From contig NZ_JAFBFI010000018.1 in NCBI RefSeq assembly GCF_016909175.1, forward strand, positions 1-64,000: a DNA stretch of 64,000 bases, written 5' to 3'. The DNA is from Peribacillus deserti (GTDB lineage Bacteria; Bacillota; Bacilli; Bacillales; DSM-1321). A model generated the notes under the pieces. That model saw nothing but the letters and a program-made list of their open reading frames with translations, was not told where the DNA came from and did no database searches. The translations under genes and the position numbers were made by a program. This document shows positions 1-7,579 of the stretch, piece after piece; within the stretch, counting starts at the first letter, position 1, and every line of letters begins with the position of its first letter.

Positions 1-31
1 CATTAACCATTATGGGAATAGCGAGCAATAC

Positions 32-63
32 AAAAACCCAAGATGAAATATTTTCATCTTGGG
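32..63 (-). terminator. Rho-independent terminator, minus strand
   Basis: CCCAAGATGAAA at 37-48 pairs with its complement ending at 63. On the minus strand the stem is followed by a T run (AAAAA at 32-36). It probably ends a leftward transcript such as that of the MocR gene. Confidence 0.6.
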
Positions 64-144
64 GTGTGAGTCAAGTAATCATGTGAGTTTCTTATTCAAT
101 GTAGTCTATGTGTTTAGAGGAAACCACAGCTCTATTACCTAAAG

Positions 145-190
145 AAAAACCCTCAATCTCATGACAATAAGAGGGGGTTTTTCCTTTTTA
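145..190 (+). terminator. Rho-independent terminator
   Basis: AAAAACCCTC pairs with GAGGG and then TTTTT across a small bulge, followed by a T-rich tract. A-rich sequence on the other side would let it work in both directions. Confidence 0.6.
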
Positions 191-367
191 ATAGATTTAG
201 GAAAAGGACTGTCTTATTCAGGAAAAGCCCCCGTTAGCACAATAACTTCTATTGTTGAATAAGAATTTTTGAATTTAATAAACGTTACCTTAAAAATATC
301 AATACTGGCAAACAGGTCATAATCAATCCTTATTTTCCAGGTATTTTAAGTATCTTCTTCAATTACT

Positions 368-1747
368 CTAAAATAGGAGTAAATGTTTATTTGGAGTATT
401 ATGATTTTTTCTACTGTCAATTAAAGAAATACAGCGAGCCAATCGTTCTATCCCTAGTTTTATTTGATTCTCGTTCACTTGAGAGATACTTAATCGAAGG
501 AGATTTTCCTTTCTATATTCAGGTAAAAACATTCTAGAGGCATCATCAACATATATATGCTGCTCGTTTAGCATATGAACCACCTGTTTTGCGGTCATAT
601 TCTCGGGCAAACTGATGGATAAATAGAATCCTGAAGTCGGTTTCGAAAAATCAGTATTAGGCGGTAGAAATAATTCACATGCTTCTTGTAGGATTTGCAT
701 TTTAATACGGTATACCTCTTTTATTTTTTTAAGATGGCTATTAAACATACCATTTTTTAAATAGATTTCTAGTGCACCTTGAGAAAGTGCTGGACTATTA
801 AAATCCGAAGTAAATTTGTATCGTAAAAAATTGTTTAGCATTAATGCAGGAAGAACAACAGTACCAATCCTTAACCCGGGGAGGAAAATTTTCGAAAAGC
901 TTTTAATATAAATCACTCTCCCCGAAGGATCAGAAGAAAATAAAGGATCTGATTTTGGATTTGGATCAAGGTCTCCTAAAATATCATCCTCCACTATATA
1001 TACATCGTATTTTTCAGCTAACTCAACGATCTTTTTCTTTTCGCTATTCGTGTAACTATGTCCAAGTGGATTGTTAAATCTCGGGACAATATAGAAAAAC
1101 TTTATATCATTATTTCGAAAAATGTATTCCAGACGTTCAAGATCAATACCTTCCATCGATAACTCGATTCCAAAAGTAGTAGCTTGGTGCAGTTTGATTG
1201 ACTCGATAAATCCGAAATAAGTAGGCTGCTCAATTAGAATATTGTTTTTTCCATTTGGAAATGGCATAGAAACCAATAAATTTAGGGCTTGCTGCGAGCC
1301 AGATACTACCACTAATCTTTCAGGTTCAGTGAACACCTGTAAATTTTGCAAATATTTCACTAGCTGTACTCGTAGTGAGTAAAGCCCTTGATGATCAGAG
1401 TATGTAAAAAGCTCTTCTTTATATTGGTCTATTGCTTGATTAATACAATGTTGAAATTCCACATAAGGCATAGCATTTTTATCTGGACCGGCAGACAAGA
1501 AATCAATCACCTCATTTATTTCCGTCGCTTTTTGAAATTCATTCACAACATAGTAGCCGCTTTTAGGAACAGAATAAATTAAATGCTCTTTTTCAAGTTC
1601 GGCGTATGCTTTCATGACCGTATTTTTGCTGCATGAAAAATACTCAGATAACTGACGAACAGAAGGGAGTTTACTGCCTGCAATTACCGAACCATCTGCT
1701 ATCTGAATCTTAATTTCTTCCATTATCTTAATATATTTTGAGTTCAT
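368..1747 (-). CDS. MocR/GabR-type transcription regulator (GntR HTH fused to aminotransferase fold)
   Basis: About 459 residues from the preferred start. The N-terminal 70 residues form a GntR winged helix (IAEGS-like SKLPSVRQLSEYFSCSKNTV). The rest is a class I aminotransferase-like domain with the PLP-lysine region IYIKSFSKIFLPGLRIG. I chose the internal ATG at 1747 because AAAGGAGG lies 8 bases upstream; the longer frame to 1819 has no such site. It is divergent from an EamA exporter, the arrangement of ycxD/ycxC in Bacillus subtilis, so it probably controls that exporter in response to an amino compound or PLP-type ligand. The effector cannot be read from sequence. Confidence 0.85.
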   Translation of the reverse strand: MNSKYIKIMEEIKIQIADGSVIAGSKLPSVRQLSEYFSCSKNTVMKAYAELEKEHLIYSVPKSGYYVVNEFQKATEINEVIDFLSAGPDKNAMPYVEFQHCINQAIDQYKEELFTYSDHQGLYSLRVQLVKYLQNLQVFTEPERLVVVSGSQQALNLLVSMPFPNGKNNILIEQPTYFGFIESIKLHQATTFGIELSMEGIDLERLEYIFRNNDIKFFYIVPRFNNPLGHSYTNSEKKKIVELAEKYDVYIVEDDILGDLDPNPKSDPLFSSDPSGRVIYIKSFSKIFLPGLRIGTVVLPALMLNNFLRYKFTSDFNSPALSQGALEIYLKNGMFNSHLKKIKEVYRIKMQILQEACELFLPPNTDFSKPTSGFYLSISLPENMTAKQVVHMLNEQHIYVDDASRMFLPEYRKENLLRLSISQVNENQIKLGIERLARCISLIDSRKNHNTPNKHLLLF

Positions 1748-1900
1748 GTAGAGATCCTCCTTTAACTGTACCAGGACAGATGGATTATTAAATGGTTTAT
1801 TTTTATTGGATGTACTCATAGTATGTTAATTATATCAGAATTTTTTGGTAAGAAATGGTACAGATGTGATTTGAAATATAGAAAATTGGGGTTGGATAAG
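1748..1900. promoter_or_regulatory. Divergent control region, mocR / eamA
   Basis: About 150 bases between the two preferred starts, AT-rich, containing TTAATTATAT as a possible -10 for the rightward gene. MocR proteins normally bind direct repeats in such a gap, but no clear repeat pair was identified. Confidence 0.4.
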
Positions 1901-2803
1901 ATGCAGGGAGAAACAAGAGAGAAATTAGGATTATTTTTGGGATTAGTAGGCGTCATTTGTTTTAGCTTAACGCTCCCTTCTACAAGTATTGCAGTAGAGT
2001 ATTTTGGTACTACGGTCGTTGGTTTAGGAAGAACAGTTGCAGCCGCTATTTTAGTAGCCGTAGTATTGATTGTGCGAAAAGAAAAACTACCTTCTCCCCG
2101 CCAATTCAAACGTCTGCTTATTGTTGCTGCAGGTGCAGTTTTAGGATTTCCTCTCCTTACTTCTTGGGCAATGGTATCCCTGCCTGTTTCTCATGGAGCT
2201 GTGGAACTAGCCCTTTTACCGCTAGCAACAGCCGGATTTGCTATGTTTAGAGCAGGAGAAATTCCTTCTCTCAAATTCTGGATTTCAAGTATAATCGGAT
2301 CTTTAGCTGTTATTATGTATGCAATTCATCTTGGATTCGGTGAATTAAAATTTGCCGATTTAGCTTTACTAGCAGCTGTGCTTATACTTGGACTTAGTTA
2401 CGCAGAAGGTGGGAAATTAGCGAAAGAATTAGGCAGCTGGCAAGTGATTGCTTGGGCAATTATGATCGGTGCTCCATTTTTCGTTATCCCAGTTGGGTTA
2501 AACCTTACATCTGAAATGCTCCATGCCCCAATACAAGCTTGGGTTAGTTTTATATATCTCGCAGTGGTTAGTCAATTTCTAGCATATGTTGCTTGGTATA
2601 GCGGAATGGCTATGGGCGGAATAGCAAGAGTTAGTCAGATTCAATACTTACAACCATTTTTGATGATTCTATTTGCAACAGTATTTCTAGATGAATCCAT
2701 CACATTGTTCACTCTTGTAATAGCAGTGATTGTTGTCTTTTCTGTTATATTTGGCAAAAATGCTCCCGTATCAAAAAAAGGAGCTTTGAAAAAAACTAAC
2801 TAA
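1901..2803 (+). CDS. EamA/DMT-family exporter
   Basis: Ten hydrophobic segments in two halves, the drug/metabolite transporter layout, about 300 residues from the ATG at 1901 (MQGETREKLG). An in-frame upstream ATG at 1823 would add 26 charged residues that are atypical for the family and would run into the regulatory gap. The protein is likely an inner-membrane amino acid or metabolite exporter. Divergence from a MocR regulator suggests induction by its substrate or a related amine. No strong Shine-Dalgarno is visible, so the exact start is uncertain. Confidence 0.8.
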   Translation: MQGETREKLGLFLGLVGVICFSLTLPSTSIAVEYFGTTVVGLGRTVAAAILVAVVLIVRKEKLPSPRQFKRLLIVAAGAVLGFPLLTSWAMVSLPVSHGAVELALLPLATAGFAMFRAGEIPSLKFWISSIIGSLAVIMYAIHLGFGELKFADLALLAAVLILGLSYAEGGKLAKELGSWQVIAWAIMIGAPFFVIPVGLNLTSEMLHAPIQAWVSFIYLAVVSQFLAYVAWYSGMAMGGIARVSQIQYLQPFLMILFATVFLDESITLFTLVIAVIVVFSVIFGKNAPVSKKGALKKTN

Positions 2804-2985
2804 ATGTTCAATTAGATGTGAAAAACATGGAATAACACCAAAGATACACAATTTATTGGTATCTGCTGGCTTAGCCGGACTAAGGTCGAGTCACTATGTA
2901 ATTTGTGTAATTAGGTTGATTAGCCAAACTGTTAAACAAAAGGGGTGCGTTAGTGCAATAAGGAAAGTAATTGAGATTGAATATG

Positions 2986-2999
2986 CTTGTATATACAAG
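2986..2999. promoter_or_regulatory. Perfect 14-bp palindrome CTTGTATATACAAG, possible operator
   Basis: The palindrome lies 46 bases upstream of the maa start, overlapping a plausible -10 (TATACA), with TTGAGA upstream. It resembles a repressor operator; the regulator is unknown. Confidence 0.4.
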
Positions 3000-3045
3000 T
3001 AAATTCAATTATACGCTATCAAACACTTTTGAAAGTAGGTCTAAA

Positions 3046-3667
3046 ATGAAAACTGAAAAAGAAAAAATGTTGGCTGGAGAAATGTGCAATCCTGCTGATC
3101 CAGTATTATTAAAGGAACGTGAGGAAGCAAGAAGCAAGGTAAGGGTATATAATCAAACTATTGAAACTGAAGGAGAAAAGCGGACTAAATTATTAAAGGA
3201 ATTACTTGGAACAACTGGAGAATACGTATATATGGAGCCAAATATACGATTTGATTATGGTTATAACACACACGTAGGAGATAACTTTTTTGCAAACTTC
3301 GACTGTACCATTTTAGATGTTTGTGAAGTACGATTTGGGGGATAAATGTGTGCTTGCACCTGGAGTACAAATCTATACTGCAACACATCCACTTAATCCA
3401 ACTGAACGTAATTCAGGTAAGGAATATGCAAAACCGATTACTTTTGGAAACAATGTATGGATTGGAGGAAGTGCCGTAATAAACCCAGGAGTAACGGTAG
3501 GAGATAATGTTGTTATAGCATCAGGTGCAGTAGTTACTAAAGACATGCCAGAAAATGTAGTGGTGGGTGGGAACCCAGCAAGAATATTAAACAAATTGAA
3601 TTTTAAAGAGTGGAACGGAGCTGTCATAGTGGCAGCTTCTCTTCAGATTGTGAAAGATCGTACTTAA
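3046..3667 (+). pseudogene. maa: Maltose O-acetyltransferase, frameshifted
   Basis: The first part (MKTEKEKMLAGEMCNPADP...) matches the Mac N-terminal domain of maltose/galactoside acetyltransferases, and the second part is the left-handed beta-helix with hexapeptide repeats and the TATHPL and NVWIGG signatures. The frames break within a GGGGG run at 3336-3341: removing one G joins ...CEVRFG to DKCVLAPG without loss of homology. The reading after the break continues about 20 residues past the usual end. It is either a recent pseudogene or a homopolymer sequencing error. The enzyme would transfer acetyl from acetyl-CoA to sugars in the cytoplasm. Confidence 0.85.
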
Positions 3668-3801
3668 AGTAACGGGTCCGTTAGTTGAAGTATGAATCGG
3701 ATTGAATTATTTTTTATGAAATGTCATTATTAATTAAAGTCACCTTTTATTATATTAAATAATGAAGGCTTTAATTAAGTGACTAAAGGAGTTGATTTTT
3801 A

Positions 3802-4200
3802 ATGGAAAAAGTTACACCATTCTTAATGTTTCAAGATGGTAAAGCAGAAGAAGCGATGAATCATTACATATCAATCATTGACGATTCAGAAATTAAAAGT
3901 ATTGTTCGCTATGGAGCGAATGAAGCTGGAGACGAAGGAACTGTAATGCAGGCTGCTTTTTCCTTAAAAGGGCAAGAATTTATGTGCATTGACAGTAATG
4001 TGAAGCATCAGTTTTCCTTTACTCCTTCATTCTCATTTTTTGTTACTTGTGATACTGAAGAAGAAATTAACAACCTTTATCAGAAACTTATCGAGGGTGG
4101 ACAAGCCCTTATGCCAATTGGTGATTATGGTTTTAGTCAAAGGTTTGGTTGGCTAAATGATCGGTATGGAGTATCGTGGCAGCTAAATCTCCCTTCGTGA
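3802..4200 (+). CDS. PhnB-like VOC-fold protein (3-demethylubiquinone methyltransferase-like family)
   Basis: 132 residues, preceded by AAAGGAG at a good distance. The opening MEKVTPFLMFQDGKAEEAMNHY and the closing QRFGWLNDRYGVSWQLN are typical of the PhnB/YxxH group of glyoxalase-fold proteins. Metal ligands typical of true glyoxalases are not obvious, and the group has no settled reaction. It appears monocistronic, ending at the hairpin at 4246. Confidence 0.75.
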   Translation: MEKVTPFLMFQDGKAEEAMNHYISIIDDSEIKSIVRYGANEAGDEGTVMQAAFSLKGQEFMCIDSNVKHQFSFTPSFSFFVTCDTEEEINNLYQKLIEGGQALMPIGDYGFSQRFGWLNDRYGVSWQLNLPS

Positions 4201-4245
4201 AAGTCTTTAGTGTTTTCATTAAATAAATACTACAGTGAAGAAACA

Positions 4246-4280
4246 AGGTATTACTTCATGTGGAGTAATACCTACTTTTA
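4246..4280 (+). terminator. Rho-independent terminator
   Basis: AGGTATTAC (4246-4254) pairs perfectly with GTAATACCT (4265-4273), followed by ACTTTTATTTT. It closes the VOC gene. Confidence 0.85.
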
Positions 4281-4635
4281 TTTTAAAGAGCTTAATTAGT
4301 TTTTGTGAAGTAACGTACTTAAACTTCCATGAAAATAAGTTTCCTCTAGACTTAGAAAAAAGCAATATTTAAGGCCCTGCTCAATCGTCAAAAAATGAGG
4401 AGGGCGTGACTGGATTAAGGACAGTATCAGTATGGACAGGTCCTAACCATATTCATTCTCTGTGGTGCAGCGAGATTCTTTCGCTGCAGGGATGGCTAAA
4501 GGGTGCGTTAGTTTTATAGCGGATTTTTTCATAGCATTGTCTGTCTAATATTCACCAGGAATCTAGAAGAAAAATCAGATAAATATAAAGAATAGTTATT
4601 TGATGACCTGAACACGAGGGGGGATATTAAATTAA
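4281..4635. other. Gene-free stretch
   Basis: No supported gene. It carries one copy of the dispersed motif GGGTGCGTTAG (from 4501) and a purine-rich GAGGGGGG before a run of AAATT repeats upstream of the decayed gene at 4636. Confidence 0.5.
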
Positions 4636-5095
4636 ATTAAATTAACAATATTTCTTTTTACCATTCTTATGACTATTGCGGGTTCTACTCAAAAGTCTCT
4701 AAAGGAGCAAGTAGTAGATTTAGAAAAAAACAAATTTAAGAATTCCCTTTTCAAGATAACCGAGGTTCTTGTAATTACGGTTATTAATGATAAAACGGTG
4801 GATTTCATTGTTTTAGCTAAAGGGCTGAGTGCTGAAGGTGAGTATACAATTTCATTTAAAACCCAGGATCAAAGAGGAGTTACATTTGGACCAAAGGTTA
4901 ATGTCGATATAAAAGTTGGTCGAATTGTAGGAGAAACACAATTCAAACCTAATAATCAGGGTGTTAATGGTTTCGATGGCAAATCCTTTAAGGATGCTCG
5001 AAGGCTCTGAAAAGTCGTCATTTGTAGTGAAATCTAAAGATGGAGCTGGTATCCTTAAAACTTCACCAATATCCTTCGCAACAAACATGAATTAA
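4636..5095 (+). pseudogene. Decayed gene for a small secreted protein of unknown family
   Basis: The frame containing the ATG at 4669 extends upstream to 4636 as IKLTIFLFTILMTIAGS, which looks like a signal peptide, but no normal start codon is present. The frame stops at 5010, while the +1 frame continues with MLEGSEKSSFVVKSKDGAG and ends at 5095. GAGGGGGG at about 4616 looks like an orphaned ribosome binding site. I infer loss of the start codon plus a late frameshift. I do not recognise the family. Confidence 0.4.
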
Positions 5096-5305
5096 TTTTT
5101 AGCTTAAGTTACTATAGGGTATCATAGTTTAATGATGGCTGCTTTGGCAGTCCTTTTCTTTATTTCACTACCGGGTGCGTTAGGGGTAAAAGGGATTTGT
5201 TCGCTAACTGTGATTAAAATGAGGACGACTAAAAAGTAACTTCTTCAAACTATGTTGAAAGAATGTGAAGAGATCGCTATTTACTCTCATCTCTTTTTAT
5301 AAAAA

Positions 5306-5325
5306 AGAGACCACTAAAGGTCTCT
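5306..5325 (-). terminator. Rho-independent terminator, minus strand
   Basis: AGAGACC and GGTCTCT form the stem, with a T-rich run on the minus strand (AAAAAA to the left). It ends the two-gene unit 5337-6304. Confidence 0.85.
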
Positions 5326-5336
5326 CATCGTTAAAT

Positions 5337-5633
5337 TTATAATGTAACAGGCTGTCCATCAAATGCTTTTACATCAAGCGGTGCAGTCAGAAATTCCTTC
5401 ACTTTGCCAACGAATGAAGTAAAATCGCTGCTTTGGTTATGGCTGTCAACTGCCTGTGCATCCTTCCAGACTTCAACCATCATGAATATATTATCATTTT
5501 CTGTATTTTTGTACAGATTGTACGAAACATTTCCGTTTTCTTTACGTGACGCAGCGATAAGCGGCTGCAGCTCTGTTAAAAATTCATCATGCTTGGCAGG
5601 ATTAACGTGGAATGTAGCGTGAATAATAATCAT
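5337..5633 (-). CDS. Antibiotic-biosynthesis-monooxygenase (ABM) domain protein, quinol monooxygenase-like
   Basis: 98 residues covering one ferredoxin-like ABM domain. It opens MIIIHATFHVNPAKHDEF and has the conserved ENGNVSYNLYK and MMVEVWKDAQAVDSHNQS blocks of YgiN-like proteins. It lies 35 bases downstream of a nitroreductase on the same strand and shares its terminator, so it is probably co-transcribed. By analogy the pair would handle quinones or nitroaromatics; the substrate is inferred from family and neighbour only. Confidence 0.8.
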   Translation of the reverse strand: MIIIHATFHVNPAKHDEFLTELQPLIAASRKENGNVSYNLYKNTENDNIFMMVEVWKDAQAVDSHNQSSDFTSFVGKVKEFLTAPLDVKAFDGQPVTL

Positions 5634-5668
5634 AAAAAGTCATCCTTTTCATTATGTTTTTTAACAGC

Positions 5669-6304
5669 TTACTTCCATTGTGCGACTCGATCGATGGGAA
5701 GGCGAACAGATTTGTGTCCAGTGTCTGCAGCTTTACCGATGGAGATAAGCATAACTGGAACATAACGTTCCTTGTCTAAACCAAATGCTTCGGCAATTTT
5801 GTCCTTTTCATAACCGCCTATAGGATTAGTATCATACCCATATGCTCGGGCAGCAAGCATGAGCTGCATCGATACAAGACCTCCATCTACTAGTACTACA
5901 TCTTCCATCTCTGCACGGGAAATAGTCTCGAAATAGCCAGCGAATGACTTATGAATTCCTTCCTTCACTTCAAGCGGCATATGCCCTTCTGCTACTGCCT
6001 TGCCATAAATTTCTTCAAACTTCTCGAAGTTATTGAGATCCCCAAACACTGCAATCATAGCAGCAGAAGTTTCTACCTGGTTCTGATTGAAGCGGGCAAG
6101 AGGTGCAAGCTTTGCTTTTGCTTCGCGGCTCTCGATTACAAGGAACCTCCATGGCTGCATATTAACGGAAGAAGGTGCAGTAGTCGCGAGTGAAAGGATT
6201 TCCTCCATTTCTTCCTTGTTGATTTTTACTGTTGGATCGTAATTCTTAATTGAACGGCGCCCTTTAACAATTTCATTAAAGTCGTTAGTTTTTTGTGTAG
6301 TCAT
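5669..6304 (-). CDS. Nitroreductase-family NAD(P)H/FMN oxidoreductase
   Basis: 211 residues with the FMN-binding start KGRRSIKNYDPTVKI, the substrate/dimer region SSVNMQPWRFLVIES and the late GGYEKDKIAEAFGL block. Closest in style to the MhqN/YodC group that reduces quinones and nitro compounds in Bacillus. GAAGGAG lies upstream of the ATG. First gene of a two-gene unit with an ABM protein. Regulation is not visible, but homologues answer to thiol-reactive electrophiles. Confidence 0.85.
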   Translation of the reverse strand: MTTQKTNDFNEIVKGRRSIKNYDPTVKINKEEMEEILSLATTAPSSVNMQPWRFLVIESREAKAKLAPLARFNQNQVETSAAMIAVFGDLNNFEKFEEIYGKAVAEGHMPLEVKEGIHKSFAGYFETISRAEMEDVVLVDGGLVSMQLMLAARAYGYDTNPIGGYEKDKIAEAFGLDKERYVPVMLISIGKAADTGHKSVRLPIDRVAQWK

Positions 6305-6622
6305 AGCTGTGTAACTCCTTCTATTCTGAATGATATTTATTTTAAATTTGCTGCAGCTTATTTATACAGAATACAATGAACAAAATTACTCCTTTTTTTT
6401 GTATTTGTAAACCAAAAGGGCTTAGGACATCTCTCACCAAATACGGGCTTATACATCCATTTTCTTTGGTTAAACATAAATGAAAATTAACAGGCTTAAT
6501 GATTATGAAAAGTATGATTGATGCTGCTAATGCCGTTAACTCTGTCTTTATCTTATTGGTTTCTTAATAACCCATTAAGGGAATATAACAAAATAGACAA
6601 ATAGTGGGAGGAGTTGATTTTG
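6305..6622. other. Gene-free stretch upstream of a small membrane peptide
   Basis: AT-rich, presumably holding promoters for the divergent nitroreductase and peptide genes. No repeat, RNA or further gene could be supported. Confidence 0.4.
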
Positions 6623-6697
6623 ATGAAAGTAATTTTAATTCTAGCTGTAATTGTAATTGGATATATGGTATTTAAAAAGGTTGTGAAACGAAGATAA
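6623..6697 (+). CDS. 24-residue single-span membrane peptide
   Basis: Reads MKVILILAVIVIGYMVFKKV and ends with four more residues (VKRR), all on one membrane segment with a basic tail. GGGAGGAG stands 8 bases before the ATG and a hairpin terminator follows 17 bases after the stop, which supports a real gene. No homologue is recognised; similar tiny membrane peptides are common in Bacillus and usually uncharacterised. Confidence 0.55.
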   Translation: MKVILILAVIVIGYMVFKKVVKRR

Positions 6698-6714
6698 TAA
6701 CAATCACTCAAAGC

Positions 6715-6738
6715 AGCTCCTGAAAAGGGGCTTTTATT
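6715..6738 (+). terminator. Rho-independent terminator
   Basis: AGCTCC pairs with GGGGCT (one G-T pair) and is followed by TTTATTT. It closes the small peptide gene. Confidence 0.65.
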
Positions 6739-6947
6739 TATGGTTCAGTTAAACTTATTTAGATTGTGTGTGCCGGAAAGCATTTTTTCTTATTGAAAGG
6801 CGTCTGTTCTGTTGGGAAAAGAATAAAAAGAGCCTTTGGCGGGAAGCAAAAGATTTTCTAAATAGCTGCTTTTGAATTTGATTAGGCTTGCTGTATGAAT
6901 AAGATGCTTTTGACGAAAAATATCCAAGAACGAAAGAAGGGTTAACT

Positions 6948-7151
6948 ATGGAAAATAAAGAAAATAAAGAGAGTCTAAAATTAGCGAACAGGTACTATCA
7001 GCCGGGTGATTATTACAGAGAGGACCAGGTTTCGAATGGTTTAGCTATAACACATGAGCAAGTGAGTGATAATTACATGGGAAATGAAAGTGTACCTCCG
7101 GAAAGCAGAGTTGCTCCAATTCCTAGAAACTCAACAGAAGAAAGGGAATAG
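6948..7151 (+). CDS. Small DUF4025-like protein (YozQ type)
   Basis: 67 residues, hydrophilic and without membrane segments. The block DYYREDQVSNGLAITHEQVSDNYM is characteristic of the YozQ/DUF4025 family of Bacillus, whose function is unknown. GAAGGG stands before the ATG. A strong hairpin follows about 70 bases later. It appears to be a single-gene unit. Confidence 0.65.
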   Translation: MENKENKESLKLANRYYQPGDYYREDQVSNGLAITHEQVSDNYMGNESVPPESRVAPIPRNSTEERE

Positions 7152-7218
7152 CTTTCCTATATATTTGAAGTGAGTGTTATAAATGATTTTTAAAACTAAC
7201 GAGTGCGTTAGTGGAAAG

Positions 7219-7238
7219 GGGGCTGCTGCGGCAGCCCC
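7219..7238 (+). terminator. Strong hairpin, possible terminator
   Basis: GGGGCTGC pairs perfectly with GCAGCCCC around TGCG. The following sequence has only scattered Ts, so termination is less certain. It lies directly after a GAGTGCGTTAG motif. Confidence 0.5.
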
Positions 7239-7467
7239 TATAGTTGTTCTAGTAACTGTTCATTGTATTGGTGGTGATTCAGGCACACTAGGAGCAATTA
7301 CACGCTGTTTATACCTTCTGTTTCCTGCATAAAATTGGACCTCTAAAAACCCCCGCCTGTTGACCATTCAGCTTTCATATAACTAAAATATGCAGAAGAG
7401 AGAGTTTGGAAAAATGCTTGAAAAACCTAAAAAATTATAAAAACCTACTTTGTGCAGCGGTTTTTTG
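7239..7467. other. Gene-free stretch
   Basis: No open frame with a start and ribosome binding site. An AAAAACC...GGTTTTTT stem at about 7440-7466 may terminate read-through ahead of the phosphatase promoter. Confidence 0.35.
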
Positions 7468-7505
7468 TTTACATTTCTGTTAAATAAGTTAACTTATTCT
7501 TTACT
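7468..7505 (+). promoter_or_regulatory. Probable Pho box (PhoP-binding repeats)
   Basis: Four TTAACA-like hexamers, TTTACA, TTAAAT, TTAACT and TTTACT, start at 7468, 7480, 7489 and 7500, roughly one helical turn apart. PhoP of Bacillus binds TT(A/T)ACA repeats spaced 11 bases. Spacing here is looser than in the other two Pho boxes in this window. Confidence 0.6.
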
Positions 7506-7579
7506 CTTCTGTAATGAGAGCTTTATAAACAATTTTTAAAATAGGATAGCAGGAATAAATAATGGGAGGTTTCACCTAA

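Larger units (their letters stand above)
1..367. other. Intergenic region with two terminator-like hairpins
   Basis: No gene is supported here. It holds two hairpins (listed separately) that fit the ends of transcripts arriving from both sides. The rest is AT-rich and without a ribosome binding site plus open frame. Confidence 0.6.
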
